Below, piece after piece: positions 24,974 to 34,828 of a DNA stretch of 64,000 nt (positions are counted from its first letter, which is position 1; each line of letters starts with the position of its first letter). The notes below the pieces were generated by a model. That model was not told where the DNA came from and did no database searches. It was given only the letters and a program-made list of their open reading frames with translations. Source of the DNA: Jiella endophytica (GTDB lineage: Bacteria > Pseudomonadota > Alphaproteobacteria > Rhizobiales > Rhizobiaceae); contig NZ_SOZD01000001.1 of assembly GCF_004519335.1 (NCBI RefSeq), positions 434,001 to 498,000 on the forward strand, read 5' to 3'. The translations under genes were made by a program, and so were the position numbers.

Positions 24974-26623
24974 ATGTTCGGTCGAACTGTCGGCGCTGGG
25001 CGCTTTGCCTCGCGTCTCGCCGCCATGGCTGCTGCTGCACTGCTGGTCGGCACCTTCGCATCCGGCGCTTCGGCGGAAACGCGGTCCCTGAGGCTCTATA
25101 ACCTCCACACCAAGGAAAAGGCGGTATTTGCCTACAAGGTGAACGGCCGCTACGATCAGTCCGAGCTCAAGAAGGTCAACTGGTTCCTGCGCGACTGGCG
25201 CAAGGCCAAGGCGACCACCATGGATCCGCGGCTCCTCGACCTGATCTGGGAGGCCTACCGCCAGTCCGGCTCCAACGGCTACATCAACGTCATCTGCGGC
25301 TACCGCTCGCCAGCCACCAACGAGATGCTGCGTTCGCGCTCGTCCGGTGTCGCCAAGAAGAGCCAGCATACGCTCGGCCGCGCCCTCGACTTCTACATTC
25401 CCGACGTACCGCTGAAGAAGATGCGCGAGATCGGCCTGAAGATGCAGGTCGGCGGCGTCGGCTACTATCCGCGCTCGGGCTCGCCCTTCGTTCATTTCGA
25501 CGTCGGCAATGCCCGCCACTGGCCGCGCATGAGCCGGCGCGAGCTGCTCGCCGTCTTCCCGAATGGCGGCACGGTCCACGTCCCCTCCGACGGCAAGCCG
25601 CTGCCGGGCTACAGCCAGGCGCTCGCCTCCTACAAGTCGCGCCGCAGCCAGTCGGAGATCCAGGTCGCCAATGCCGGCAGGTCGTCCTCCGGCGGCGGCA
25701 AGTCGCTGATCGCCATGCTGTTCGGTGGCGGCGATGCCGCCGAAGAGGCCGAGGACGAGGCCGATGTCGCAACGCCGGCCGAGGCTCCGGCCCGCGCGGC
25801 TCCGGCCCAGGACAGCGTGCAGGTGGCGGCGATCGTGCCGCAGCCGCGCCCGAGCCGCGACCTGCCGAGCGGCGTTTCGGTGCCGGTCGCCGACACCTTC
25901 GACACCGGAGCGCCGGCAGCCGCCGACACCAAGGTCGCCGCGATCGAACCGTCCCGGGTGCCGCTGCCGACCTTCGCCTCGCGTGGCGCCTCACAGACGG
26001 CCCAGTCGAGCGACGTCGGTGCGCTGATTGCCGCGATGGAGGAGACGTCACCCGAGCCGGCGCTCGCCAGCGGCCAGCTTGCCTATTCGGTCCCGACGCC
26101 GACCGACCGGCCGAACTTCAAGGCCGTGCTGAACGGCGGCGCCAAGGTCGAGCAGCAGCGCGATGCGGTTGCGGCGCTCGGAGCACTCGCCACCGGCAAG
26201 AAGAACGAGATCGCCGCCGTGCTTCCGCAGCAGCGGCCGGGCGCCGGCGCCAACGCCAAGTCCGAGAACGGCAAGACGCGCGGCCTCATCGCGGCGTCCT
26301 TCCGCGAGCCGTCCCAGCCGAAACGCGAGCGGAACCTCAAGCCGCAGGCTCCCGCCGAGGCCATCGAGACGGCCGCCGCCGAGGCCGATTCGATCGAGGC
26401 GGAAATCCTCGCCGGCAAGGGCGGCCGCGTCGTCCGTCCGGCACTTGTCGCCTCGCGCGGCGGCGACAGCCAAGCTTCGATCTCCTCGCGGATCGCCTTC
26501 GCCGCGCGGGCTTCTGCCTCTCGTGCCGGCTCGGGCAACGATGCCGGCCATGCTGGTAGCGATCTCGGCAAGGCGCTTCTTGCCAAGGGCTTCACTCTGA
26601 CCGAGGTGCGCCACGCCGACTGA
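24974..26623 (+). CDS. DUF882 (YcbK-like) exported cell-wall peptidase-like protein with long disordered tail
   Basis: A 549-residue exported protein. After the signal peptide (ALLVGTFASGASAE) comes a DUF882/YcbK domain, a relative of M15 D-Ala-D-Ala peptidases: VICGYRSPATNEML, then QHTLGRALD with putative zinc ligands H132 and D139, and FVHFD with H174. YcbK-type proteins lack strong biochemical characterisation but are expected to cut peptidoglycan cross-links. Residues from about 225 on are Ala/Pro/Arg-rich, low-complexity and probably disordered. A CtrA-like box upstream suggests cell-cycle timing. The ATG follows GGGGGAT at 24961-24967. A GC hairpin with TTTGATT follows the stop. Confidence 0.82.
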   Translation: MFGRTVGAGRFASRLAAMAAAALLVGTFASGASAETRSLRLYNLHTKEKAVFAYKVNGRYDQSELKKVNWFLRDWRKAKATTMDPRLLDLIWEAYRQSGSNGYINVICGYRSPATNEMLRSRSSGVAKKSQHTLGRALDFYIPDVPLKKMREIGLKMQVGGVGYYPRSGSPFVHFDVGNARHWPRMSRRELLAVFPNGGTVHVPSDGKPLPGYSQALASYKSRRSQSEIQVANAGRSSSGGGKSLIAMLFGGGDAAEEAEDEADVATPAEAPARAAPAQDSVQVAAIVPQPRPSRDLPSGVSVPVADTFDTGAPAAADTKVAAIEPSRVPLPTFASRGASQTAQSSDVGALIAAMEETSPEPALASGQLAYSVPTPTDRPNFKAVLNGGAKVEQQRDAVAALGALATGKKNEIAAVLPQQRPGAGANAKSENGKTRGLIAASFREPSQPKRERNLKPQAPAEAIETAAAEADSIEAEILAGKGGRVVRPALVASRGGDSQASISSRIAFAARASASRAGSGNDAGHAGSDLGKALLAKGFTLTEVRHAD

Positions 26624-26645
26624 CCGGCCGGACGACGGTCCTGAC

Positions 26646-26680
26646 GCGCCGCTGCCGATCCCCCGGCAGCAGGCGCGTTT
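26646..26680 (+). terminator. Terminator of the DUF882 gene
   Basis: Twelve-bp stem GCGCCGCTGCCG / CGGCAGC-A-GGCGC with one bulged A, loop ATCCCC, followed by GTTTGATT on the plus strand, 23 nt after the stop. Confidence 0.7.
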
Positions 26681-27622
26681 GATTGCACGGGCTGGCGAAC
26701 CGAATCATGCGAGGCCCCGAGGGCCTCTTCCAGTTGCGTCGCAGTGGAATTTCCGATCGGAAGCGTCAGCGAGCCACTGTTCCATGGCTCTTCTTCCGAA
26801 TCATACGCGATGGCCGTGGGGCGGCAGCCGAAGGGCGTTCCGGAAGCGTCCATACGTTGCGCAGATGGCTATAGGCTGGATCGGAGCCAGGTGGCCGCGT
26901 CGCGGAGGGGCCTTGTCGCCTCTCTCGTGGTCGGATCCGGGGGATTGGCGTTCACCAGCCAGTTGTCGGCCGGGATACCTTTGCGCCGGGCGCAGATCTT
27001 TCCATGCCGTATGGCAGCCCGACAATAAAGCTCTGGGCATGCGTGACTATTCGTCGTGTTTCGGACGATCGGCTCGCAGGGTGAAGGCCGGTAACGGAAG
27101 GCGAAATCTTCGGCTTTCCGCCCCGTACAGCGTCATTGGCACACTCGTCGTCGGCGACGATTTCACCGGCTGCGTCCTGTGGCTGGAAGCATAGCGTGAC
27201 GGTGGATGATCCGGCCGGGCGAAGCTCGGATGCATGCAACAAGTAATTGATCTCTCTCCGATCATTGCTCGCTGCAGGGTCAAACCTCAGAAATCTTTCG
27301 TGTGGCTGGATAAAATCATCTTTGGGTTGTGCTAGCTCACCGAACAATTCGACGCGTTGACACGGCGTAAATCCCGGAAAATGGTCCCTCGGATATAAAA
27401 TTTGCTTGTCGATCAGCGGCCTTTGCGAGGCTTGCTAGGGGAAAATTCTGAAAAAACAGAAATGTCCTATTGACAGCAAGTAAAACCCCATCAATACAGA
27501 ACGCCAAGGCACATCAGTCGTTATTGTGCTCAACCGCGTTCACTGAGGGTCGGCAGTGCTTTCCGGCTGATCGCGTTAATTAGTTCGTGGCACTGCCGTG
27601 ATACAAACGATCGGGTGATAAA
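26681..27622. other. Long gene-free region upstream of mucR, AT-rich in its last 280 nt
   Basis: Nearly 940 nt without a supported gene. Open frames exist on both strands (the longest near 26679-27194 plus and 26952-27347 minus) but show no domain, ribosome-binding site or coding-like composition. From about 27340 the DNA becomes AT-rich with runs such as GAAAATTCTGAAAAAACAG. MucR proteins bind AT-rich DNA and repress their own genes, so this section is the likely autoregulatory region. An unrecognised small RNA could lie here. Confidence 0.5.
27470..27498 (+). promoter_or_regulatory. Candidate mucR promoter
   Basis: A perfect -35 TTGACA (27470-27475), a 17-bp spacer and -10 AATACA (27493-27498), inside AT-rich DNA 125 nt before the mucR start. 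It leaves a leader of about 120 nt. Confidence 0.5.
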
Positions 27623-28048
27623 TTGGATCAGATCGAGGCAATCGACAACAACGAGATGCTCATGGAGCTTACGGCTGAGGTCGTCGCCGCTTATGTGAGC
27701 AATAATTCCCTGCCCGTTTCGGAACTGCCCGGCTTGATTGCCGATGTTTACGGTGCGCTTGGCCGTACGACGACCGTACCGGCAGCGCCGCTGGCAGAAA
27801 AGCCGAAGCCGGCTGTCCCTGTGAAGAAGTCGGTGACCGACGATTTCATCGTCTGTCTCGAGGATGGCAAGAAGTTCAAGTCGCTGAAGCGTCACCTGAT
27901 GACGCACTACAATCTCACCCCGGAAGAGTACCGGGAGAAGTGGGACCTGCCGGCCGACTATCCGATGGTCGCACCGAACTATGCGGCGGCTCGCTCGCGT
28001 CTCGCCAAGCAGATGGGTCTCGGCCACAAGCGTCGCCGCGGCCGCTGA
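27623..28048 (+). CDS. mucR: MucR/Ros-family transcriptional regulator
   Basis: A 141-residue H-NS-like regulator. The N-terminal half ([27 protein letters not shown], in part) forms the oligomerisation domain; the C-terminal half is the zinc-finger-like DNA-binding domain [31 protein letters not shown] (quoted in part), with metal-site positions C78, D81, H91 and H95. The CxxD start rather than CxxC is normal for MucR. In rhizobia and Brucella these proteins silence AT-rich promoters of exopolysaccharide, motility and virulence genes, often opposing CtrA. The start is a TTG at 27623 with GGGTGA seven bases upstream. A terminator follows. Confidence 0.93.
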   Translation: MDQIEAIDNNEMLMELTAEVVAAYVSNNSLPVSELPGLIADVYGALGRTTTVPAAPLAEKPKPAVPVKKSVTDDFIVCLEDGKKFKSLKRHLMTHYNLTPEEYREKWDLPADYPMVAPNYAAARSRLAKQMGLGHKRRRGR

Positions 28049-28129
28049 GCTGCTGCTTCGGTTTAAGGGGCCAGGAAGCTCCGACGCTGCGGTCTGGCGG
28101 CCGCATGACAGTCGAAATATGATGATGCA

Positions 28130-28162
28130 GGCCCGCGTCTGGTGACGTGGGCCTTGTCATTT
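28130..28162 (+). terminator. Terminator of mucR
   Basis: Ten-bp stem GGCCCGCGTC / GACGTGGGCC (one G-T pair), loop TGGT, then TTGTCATTT on the plus strand, about 80 nt after the mucR stop. Confidence 0.7.
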
Positions 28163-28290
28163 CGAGTGGGTGCAGGTTTCGCCCGGTGACCTGTGGCAGG
28201 CCTTCGGGAAGGCGTGCCCGACCCTGTTCTCGCGAAAACTCGAACAGAATTTCGCGCCCCCCTTGGGATGGCCCGGCGAAGGTGTGCGCG

Positions 28291-29115
28291 TCAGCGCCGC
28301 CCGATCACGTAATTGACGAGGTGGTTGGCGTAATAGGCGTAGCCTTCCACCGAGGCGTGGAAGCCGTCGCGGGAAAAGCCCGCCGGCTCGACCCGGGGCA
28401 GGGTGGTCGCGACGATGGCGCCGCGCTCGGCGCAAAGCCGCGCACCGATCTTGCGGATGATCCTGGCCCGCAGTTCCAGCACATGGGCAAGGCCGCGCGG
28501 CAGCGCCGGCACGCGCTTGAGGTCGACCGGCGGCGACCAGACGATCCGCGCCTCCGGCCATTTCGCCTTCAGCGCATAGAGCAGGCTGCCGAAGCTCTTC
28601 TTGAACCGCCGGCCGCCGTGGAAGTTCTTGGCGTCGTTGGTGCCGATCATCAGGACGATATGGGTGAAGGCTTCGCGGGCAAGGTTCGGCACGACATGGT
28701 CGCGGATCTCGGCGGAGACGGCGGAATTGGCCCCTGCCGCCCGCCAGAACACCGAAAGCCCGGTCAGTGCGGCGATCCGCTCGGCGAGCTTCGGCCCGAG
28801 CGAGTCGTCGATCCGGTCGACGCCGACGCCGGCAGCAGAGGAGTCGCCGATGACGAGCAGCCTGACGGCGGCCTCGCGGATCGTCTCGGTGCCGAAGAAG
28901 CCGCTGGTCGAGCCTTCCGGCGGGACCATGCGCAGGACGCGGCGGCGGGTCTGGATACCCTGCCAGACATAGACCGGCAGGAGCAGCCAGGAGATCACCC
29001 CGGTCTTGAACGAGGCGGCGAGACCGCCCGGATCGAAATCGCGGGTGAAATCGACGTTGAACTCGCCAAAGCTGCTGTCGGACGAGCCGGAATACTGGGT
29101 CCGCGGTGTCATCAT
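28291..29115 (-). CDS. SGNH/GDSL hydrolase family protein
   Basis: A 274-residue protein with one N-terminal membrane-like segment ([18 protein letters not shown], about residues 39-56) and an SGNH esterase fold: the nucleophile in [13 protein letters not shown], the oxyanion Asn in [10 protein letters not shown] and the catalytic Asp-His in [18 protein letters not shown]. It would be anchored in the membrane with the enzyme on one face and deacylate a lipid or carbohydrate ester; the substrate is unknown. The ATG at 29115 overlaps the pgk stop (ATGA), so it is coupled to pgk, an odd pairing. Confidence 0.83.
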   Translation of the reverse strand: MMTPRTQYSGSSDSSFGEFNVDFTRDFDPGGLAASFKTGVISWLLLPVYVWQGIQTRRRVLRMVPPEGSTSGFFGTETIREAAVRLLVIGDSSAAGVGVDRIDDSLGPKLAERIAALTGLSVFWRAAGANSAVSAEIRDHVVPNLAREAFTHIVLMIGTNDAKNFHGGRRFKKSFGSLLYALKAKWPEARIVWSPPVDLKRVPALPRGLAHVLELRARIIRKIGARLCAERGAIVATTLPRVEPAGFSRDGFHASVEGYAYYANHLVNYVIGRR

Positions 29116-30305
29116 GTCTTCAGCACCTCGACGCCGGGGAGGGCCTTTCCTTCCATCCATTCGAGGAAAGCGCCGCCTGCAGTCGAAACATAGCTGAAGT
29201 CGGCGGCCGCGCCAGCCTGATTGAGCGCTGCGACCGTGTCGCCGCCGCCGGCGACCGAGACCAGCCTGCCGGCCTTGGTCAGTTCCGCCGCATGGCGCGC
29301 CGCGGCGACGGTGGCCTTGTCGAAGGGTTCGATCTCGAAGGCGCCGAGCGGGCCGTTCCAGACGAGCGTCTTCGCCTTGTCGAGCCAGGCGTTGACTGCC
29401 TCGACGCTCGCGGGGCCGGTGTCGAGGATCATCGCATCCTCAGGCACCGCCTCGACCGCGACGACCTCGCTCGGCGCGCCGGCCTTGAACTCCCGGGCGA
29501 CAACAGCGTCCACCGGCAGCACGATCTCGCAGCCGGCAGCCTTTGCCGCTTTGGTGATCGCCCTCGCAGTGTCGGCCAGATCGTGCTCGCAGAGCGACTT
29601 GCCGACCGAAATGCCGTTCGCGGCGAGGAAGGTGTTGGCCATGCCGCCGCCGATTACCAGCGCATCGACACGGCTGACGAGGTTCTGGAGAAGATCGATC
29701 TTCGAGGAGACCTTGGCGCCGCCGACCACTGCAACGACCGGGCGCTCCGGCTTGCCGAGGCCCTTTTCCAGCGCTTCGAGCTCGGCTTGCATCGTCCGCC
29801 CGGCATAGGCGGGCAGGTGATGGGAGAGCCCTTCGGTCGAGGCATGGGCGCGGTGCGCGGCCGAGAAGGCCTCGTTGACGAAGACGTCGCCGAGCGAGGC
29901 GAGGGCATCGACGAAATCCGGCGCGTTCTTTTCCTCGCCCTCGTGGAAGCGGGTGTTCTCGAGAAGCACGACGTCGCCGTCGGTAAGCCCGGAGACGACG
30001 CCGGCCGCGACGGGGCCGATGCAGTCGTCGGCAAACCCCACCGGCTGGCCGAGCATTTCGGAAAGCACCGGCGCGACCGGGGCCAGCGACATCTCGGGGT
30101 TCGGCTTGCCCTTGGGGCGGCCGAAATGGGCAAGCAGGATCACCCGGCCGCCCTTGCTGGCGATTTCGCGGATGGTCGGCAGCACGCGCTCGATGCGGGT
30201 CCGGTCGGTGACGGCGCCATCCTTCATCGGGACGTTGAGATCGACGCGCAGGAGCACCCGCTTGCCGGCAAGCTGTACGTCGTCGAGGGTCTTGAAAATC
30301 GTCAC
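29112..30305 (-). CDS. pgk: Phosphoglycerate kinase
   Basis: A 397-residue glycolytic enzyme that transfers phosphate between 1,3-bisphosphoglycerate and ADP. Hallmarks: [15 protein letters not shown] near the start, [37 protein letters not shown], the hinge [14 protein letters not shown], and the nucleotide end of the protein [15 protein letters not shown] plus [11 protein letters not shown]. Full length for bacterial Pgk. No gap or fba is in the window, so it is detached from the usual glycolytic cluster, and its stop is coupled to an SGNH hydrolase gene. Role: central glycolysis and gluconeogenesis in the cytoplasm. Confidence 0.97.
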   Translation of the reverse strand: MTIFKTLDDVQLAGKRVLLRVDLNVPMKDGAVTDRTRIERVLPTIREIASKGGRVILLAHFGRPKGKPNPEMSLAPVAPVLSEMLGQPVGFADDCIGPVAAGVVSGLTDGDVVLLENTRFHEGEEKNAPDFVDALASLGDVFVNEAFSAAHRAHASTEGLSHHLPAYAGRTMQAELEALEKGLGKPERPVVAVVGGAKVSSKIDLLQNLVSRVDALVIGGGMANTFLAANGISVGKSLCEHDLADTARAITKAAKAAGCEIVLPVDAVVAREFKAGAPSEVVAVEAVPEDAMILDTGPASVEAVNAWLDKAKTLVWNGPLGAFEIEPFDKATVAAARHAAELTKAGRLVSVAGGGDTVAALNQAGAAADFSYVSTAGGAFLEWMEGKALPGVEVLKT

Positions 30306-30443
30306 GGGGGATCCTCCATCGGGTCTGGCGAGCCCATGGCTCAGGGCTCTGCGGCGCTCTCGCCGCGAAACGTGTCATCGTCGCCGGCTTCGTATCGCCC
30401 CCTGGAGGCAGCGTCCAGATCGGCCCACCCTGGCCCCCGAGCG

Positions 30444-32252
30444 TTAGCCGTCCTGGCTGCGCCTGCCGAGAAACCGGCGCAGGGCGCCAACGAGATCGCG
30501 GCGGCTGAAGAACAGCGGGATCGCGCCGCCGCGTCCGCTCTCCGGCGCCAGCGACAGGCCCGCCGCGACAACCGAGCCGTCAAGACCGGTCTGGCGGACG
30601 ATCAGCTCGACGGGAGCTGCCGGCACCCGGTCGCCATAGTCTGCCTCGCCGCCCAGTCGCGCCACCATCATCTGCGAGATCGACAGCGTCTCTTCGCCGG
30701 GATGCAGCCTGATCCCGTAAGCCTCCGCAAGCGCGGCGGCCTTGGCGCTCGGATCGACGGAGAACTCGCCGAAGAATTCGGTGTCGTCCGGGCTGAGCAC
30801 GGCGGGGCGGGCGAACAGCCGGTCGAGCAGCGGCGGATAGCGTGGCGAAATGAACAGGAAGACGTAGTCGCCGGCCTTCAGCCGCCCGGCATATTGATAG
30901 GCCATCGATCGCCCGTCGCGGATCACCAGCGAGGGCCGCGCCCAGCGCGGGATGCGCTCGCCCCTTGCGACCGGGCTCTCCTCGACGACGCGGTAGGAGA
31001 GGAGCTCGTGGTCCGGCGAGCCGGGCAGTTCCAACTCGTGCTTCTCGATCGCCCCGGTGCGCGGCGGCACGACGAGGCCGAGCCTTCGCGCGACGCTGGC
31101 GATGGTCCAGCCCTGAACGAGTAGCGAAACGAGCACGATGATGAAGGCGGTGTTGAAGAACAGCCGGGAATCGTCGAGGCCGCCGATCAGCGGAACGATG
31201 GCGAGCAAAATCGAGACTGCGCCCCTGAGGCCCACCCAGGAGACGAAGGCCATCTCGCGGCGCTGGAAATCGAAGGGCAGAAGGCAGAGCCAGACGGCCA
31301 GCGGTCTTGCGACGAAGATCAGGAAGGCGGCGAGCGCCAGCGCCGGCCACAGGATGTCCATGAACTGCGAGGGCGTCGCGAGCAGGCCGAGGATCAGGAA
31401 CATGATGATCTGGGCAAGCCAGGTCAGCCCGTCCTGGAAGCGCTTGATCGTCGCGGCATTGGCGAGCTTGGCGTTGCCGGCATAGAGCCCGGCGACATAG
31501 ACGGCGAGGAATCCCGAGCCGTCGAGGGCGCCGACCGCGGCAAAGACCGACAGCGCCAGCGCGAGCGTGATGATCGGCAGGAGGCCGCGGTCGATCGCCA
31601 GCCGGCGGATCACTGCGACGATCATCATGCCGCCGAGAAAGCCGCCGAGGAGGCCGATGGTCATCTGGCTGAGAAGGCCAAGAGCGACATCGATGCCGAC
31701 GGAATCGACGCCGGCACCGGCCCGGATCGTCTCGACCAGAGCGACGGTCAGGAAGATCGCCATCGGGTCGTTGGTGCCGGATTCGATCTCGAGCAGCGAG
31801 CGCACCCTGTCCCTGATCGTGATCCCGCCGACGCGCAGGAGAAAGAACACCGCCGCCGCATCGGTCGATCCGACGATGGCGCCAAGAAGCAGGCCCTCGA
31901 CCAGCGGCAAATCGAGGAGATAGGTCGCCGCGACGCCGAACAGGACCGCCGTCGCCAGCACGCCCACCGTCGCCATGGTGATGGCCGGCCCGGCGGCATT
32001 GCGGAAGGTCGAGATGCGGGTGCCGAAGCCGGAATCGAACAGGATGATCGCCAGCGCGATCGTCCCGACGAAATAGGCAAGGCCGGCATTGTCGAAGTCG
32101 ATGCCGATGCCGTCGACGCCGGCGACGAGGCCGATCGACAGGAAGAGCAGGAGCAGCGGAGCGCCGAAACGAAAGGCTAGGAGGCTTGAGAAGGCTGCGA
32201 CGACGATCAGGACGGTCCCGACGAGGATCAGGACGTAGAGGGATTCCAGCAT
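30444..32252 (-). CDS. CPA1-type potassium/proton antiporter, NhaP2/CvrA-like
   Basis: A 602-residue protein with about twelve to thirteen membrane helices (residues 1-390) and a cytoplasmic regulatory tail. Core motifs: ILFDSGFGTRISTFR, the conserved GSTDAAAVFFLL with the ion-binding Asp, IESGTNDPMAIFLTVAL with the essential ND pair, and WVGLRGAVSILLAI. The tail carries a TrkA-C-like segment (SRRVV-type PRWARPSLVIRDGRSMAYQYAG and LKAGDYVFLFI) and a CorC/HlyC-like end, the layout of E. coli CvrA. It exchanges potassium or sodium for protons to control turgor and pH. ATG 32252 starts the first helix directly. It is separate from the Psp island channel. Confidence 0.9.
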   Translation of the reverse strand: MLESLYVLILVGTVLIVVAAFSSLLAFRFGAPLLLLFLSIGLVAGVDGIGIDFDNAGLAYFVGTIALAIILFDSGFGTRISTFRNAAGPAITMATVGVLATAVLFGVAATYLLDLPLVEGLLLGAIVGSTDAAAVFFLLRVGGITIRDRVRSLLEIESGTNDPMAIFLTVALVETIRAGAGVDSVGIDVALGLLSQMTIGLLGGFLGGMMIVAVIRRLAIDRGLLPIITLALALSVFAAVGALDGSGFLAVYVAGLYAGNAKLANAATIKRFQDGLTWLAQIIMFLILGLLATPSQFMDILWPALALAAFLIFVARPLAVWLCLLPFDFQRREMAFVSWVGLRGAVSILLAIVPLIGGLDDSRLFFNTAFIIVLVSLLVQGWTIASVARRLGLVVPPRTGAIEKHELELPGSPDHELLSYRVVEESPVARGERIPRWARPSLVIRDGRSMAYQYAGRLKAGDYVFLFISPRYPPLLDRLFARPAVLSPDDTEFFGEFSVDPSAKAAALAEAYGIRLHPGEETLSISQMMVARLGGEADYGDRVPAAPVELIVRQTGLDGSVVAAGLSLAPESGRGGAIPLFFSRRDLVGALRRFLGRRSQDG

Positions 32253-32513
32253 GTCTCGCGGCGGTGTCCTCGGCTGGCGGATCGGGAAAAGGGCGGAGAC
32301 GATTCCGCCCTGCAGCATATAGGTCGGTCGGCCCCGATTGCCATTGTGAAGCGATGTCGAGACGGCCTGTCTGAGCCCCGATCGCGACGAAAAGAGGTCG
32401 GCGCCTCCTTTTCATACCCTCGACCCCGTCATCGTCTGGCCTGGAGAGGAGAGGACCAAGCGCTGCGCGCGCTCGATGCCAGCGAACGGGGGCGATATCT
32501 CGGGCCGCCGGTC

Positions 32514-33281
32514 TCAGTTGTCGGCGCGCTCCGGGCGTCTTCCGACGATCACGCTGGATCTGACGTCCTCATACTCCCGGTCGGGGAAGCCGAGAAACAC
32601 CGCCAGCTTGCGAAACTTCTCCGGATCGTCGAGTGGCGCCGAGAAGAAGTGGTCCGGGGCGTTGTCGCGAAAATACGTCGCGACCGAGCGGACGTGTTCC
32701 TCATAGACGCGCATGTAGCGCTCGGCCTGCCCCTCCAGCGAGAAGCCGTTGCGGTGGTCCGCAGCCAGCGAGCCGCCATGGGCGCGCTGCAGCTCCTCGA
32801 ACTCCTCCTCGCGGCCATAGATCCTCGCGTGAACGTCGGTATAGCCGGGCGAGCGTCCGCGCGAATGGGCGGAGAGCGAGTTGAACCAGCTTTCCGGATC
32901 GCGAACGAACATGACGAAGCGCGCATCCGGGAACCGCTGGTGGAGCAGCCGGTAGACGCCGGGAAACCACCACGGCCCGTCGTCGAACATCTGGCCGGTC
33001 CGGAAGACCGGATCGTCGAAGACCGTTTCCATCTCGCCCGTCAGCCAGAGGCGGCTCCATCCCCGTCGGCGGGAGACCCGGTTCGACCGGCGGACCATGC
33101 CGAGCTGGTTCTCGCAGAAATCGCCCGTCGAGGTCGTGCCGCTGCGCTGCATCCCAATACAGAAGATCTTCGGCCCGGCTTCCTGCACGTCGCCGCGGTG
33201 AAACGCCTCGACCAGCGCGTCGTCGGAAAAACTCTCCCGCCCATGGGGCGTGACGGCGAGATTGGCGGCGACGGGTGGCAT
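32514..33281 (-). CDS. Sulfotransferase-family protein
   Basis: A protein of about 255 residues with the PAPS-binding features of cytosolic-type sulfotransferases: the 5'-phosphosulfate loop KIFCIGMQRSGTTS (residues about 38-51) and the 3'-phosphate segment RFVMFVRDPESWFNSLSAHS. A helical middle (YGREEEFEELQRAHGG) and a C-terminal DDPEKFRKLAVFLGFPDREY, typical of the family's end, follow. It would transfer sulfate from PAPS to a hydroxyl or amine of a carbohydrate or other acceptor, which cannot be named. The start at 33281 is the best ATG; a GTG at 33332 would add 17 residues without visible domain content. Confidence 0.75.
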   Translation of the reverse strand: MPPVAANLAVTPHGRESFSDDALVEAFHRGDVQEAGPKIFCIGMQRSGTTSTGDFCENQLGMVRRSNRVSRRRGWSRLWLTGEMETVFDDPVFRTGQMFDDGPWWFPGVYRLLHQRFPDARFVMFVRDPESWFNSLSAHSRGRSPGYTDVHARIYGREEEFEELQRAHGGSLAADHRNGFSLEGQAERYMRVYEEHVRSVATYFRDNAPDHFFSAPLDDPEKFRKLAVFLGFPDREYEDVRSSVIVGRRPERADN

Positions 33282-33354
33282 CGGTCTGGTCGCGTCCGGT
33301 TGGGTGCTGGAATGCGTGCCGCAAGCTAGCACATCATCGGCCAGTGGCGAGGCA

Positions 33355-33393
33355 GGAAAGCGGCAGTTGCCCTACGCAACGCTGCCGCTTTCC
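33355..33393 (-). terminator. Stem-loop after the TRAP operon
   Basis: Twelve-bp perfect arms GGAAAGCGGCAG (33355-33366) and CTGCCGCTTTCC (33382-33393), with an inner TTGC/GCAA pairing. It lies 77 nt beyond the dctM stop and before the sulfotransferase start. No T-run, so it may be a Rho-assisted or mRNA-protecting structure. Confidence 0.5.
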
Positions 33394-33469
33394 CGTCAAA
33401 CCGCGTCCTGCCATCGAAGGTGCGTCGGCCTGCCGCGATCCGCTGCCATGCGCAGCGGATCGTTCCTGC

Positions 33470-34825
33470 TCAGCCATAGACCGCGTCCGGCAGCCAGGTG
33501 ATGATCTCGGGAAAGATCATGCAGAGGACGAGCCCGATCAGCTGGATCATCAGGAAGGGGATCGCCGCCTTGAAGATCCGCGTCATCGGGATTTCCGGCG
33601 GGGCGACGCCGCGCAGGTAGAACAGCGCGTAGCCGAAGGGTGGCGACAGGAAGCTCATCTGCATGTTGACGAGATAGAGGACGCCGAACCACAGCACGAG
33701 ATCGTCGGCGCTTTCGAGGCCGAAGCTCGCCGCCCCGAGCCCCTTGATGATCGGCACGAAGATCGGCACGCAGAGGAGCAGGATGCCGACCCAGTCGAGG
33801 AACATGCCGAGGAAGATCAGGATCAGCTGCATGAAGATCAGGATCCCCCACGGTCCGAGCCCCATGCCCTGCATTGCGCCGGCAACGAATTGCTGGCCGC
33901 CTTCGAGGACATAGAGGCCGACGAAGATCGTCGCGCCGAACATGATCCAGATGACCATGGCGGTGGCCTTGAGGGTCGTCAGACACGCGCCCTGGACCGT
34001 CGGCCAGTCGAGCTTGCGATGGATCGCAGCGACGATGAAGGCGCCGAAGGTGCCGATGCCGGCGGCCTCCACCGGGGTTGCGACGCCGGAGAAGATGACG
34101 CCGAGAACGACGACGATGAGGGCGATCGGCGCCGACATCTTCGACATCACCCGAACCTTCTCGCGGAAGGAGATCCGCTCCTCGATCGGGGCCGGGGGCC
34201 CGAGTTCCGGATTGATGTAGGAGCGGGCGACGACGTAGAGCACGTAGAGGCCGGAAAGCAGCAGCCCCGGAAACACCGCGCCGATGAAGAGTTCGCCCAC
34301 CGACTGCTCGGCGACGACGGCGTAGATGATCGCCAGGATCGACGGCGGGATCAGGATGCCGAGCGTGCCGCCGGCCATGATCGAGCCCATGGCGATCTCG
34401 GGATTGTAGTGCCGCTTCAGCATCGCCGGCAGGGCGATGATGCCCATGGTGACGACTGCAGCCCCGATGACGCCGACCATCGCCGCAAGGATTGTCGAGG
34501 CGATGATCGTCGCCGCCGCAAGGCCGCCCTTCACCCCGCCGAGCACCTTGTAGATGACGTCGAACATGTCGTTGATGATGCCCGCCCGTTCGAGCATCGC
34601 CGCCATGAAGATGAACAGCGGGATCGCCGAGAGCTGATAGTTGGTCATCAGCGGGAAAATGCGCGACGGCACGATATTGAGCGTCTGCCAGTCGCCGAGG
34701 ACGAACAGGAAGACGCAGGCAAGGCCACCGGTGACGAAGGCGAGCGGCAGGCCCGCCATCAGCAGCAGAAGCAGGCTGCCGAACATGATCAGCGTCAGCC
34801 AGCCGATGTCGATTTCGAGACCCAT
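33470..34825 (-). CDS. TRAP transporter large permease (DctM)
   Basis: A 451-residue membrane protein of the DctM family with about twelve to thirteen helices: LTLIMFGSLLLLLMAGLPLAF at the start, the MLERAGIINDMFDVIYKVLGG loop, AMGSIMAGGTLGILIPPSI (substrate and sodium region) and a late GIFVGxx-type stretch FMQLILIFLGMFLDWVGILLLC. It is the sodium-driven membrane domain that moves substrate delivered by the DctP receptor, with DctQ as partner. GGAAAGG lies eight bases before the ATG. The gene starts 3 nt after dctQ stops, so the two are co-translated. Substrate unknown; the subgroup includes carboxylate, mannitol and chloroaromatic transporters. Confidence 0.92.
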   Translation of the reverse strand: MGLEIDIGWLTLIMFGSLLLLLMAGLPLAFVTGGLACVFLFVLGDWQTLNIVPSRIFPLMTNYQLSAIPLFIFMAAMLERAGIINDMFDVIYKVLGGVKGGLAAATIIASTILAAMVGVIGAAVVTMGIIALPAMLKRHYNPEIAMGSIMAGGTLGILIPPSILAIIYAVVAEQSVGELFIGAVFPGLLLSGLYVLYVVARSYINPELGPPAPIEERISFREKVRVMSKMSAPIALIVVVLGVIFSGVATPVEAAGIGTFGAFIVAAIHRKLDWPTVQGACLTTLKATAMVIWIMFGATIFVGLYVLEGGQQFVAGAMQGMGLGPWGILIFMQLILIFLGMFLDWVGILLLCVPIFVPIIKGLGAASFGLESADDLVLWFGVLYLVNMQMSFLSPPFGYALFYLRGVAPPEIPMTRIFKAAIPFLMIQLIGLVLCMIFPEIITWLPDAVYG

Positions 34826-34828
34826 CGG

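Noticed and set aside
26679-27347. Open frames on both strands in the mucR upstream gap
   Set aside because: No ribosome-binding site, no domain, and neither shows coding-like third-position bias; kept as intergenic.
27446-27461. TTCTG-A6-CAGAA hairpin before mucR
   Set aside because: A 5-bp AT-containing stem is too weak, and the A-run alone explains the symmetry.
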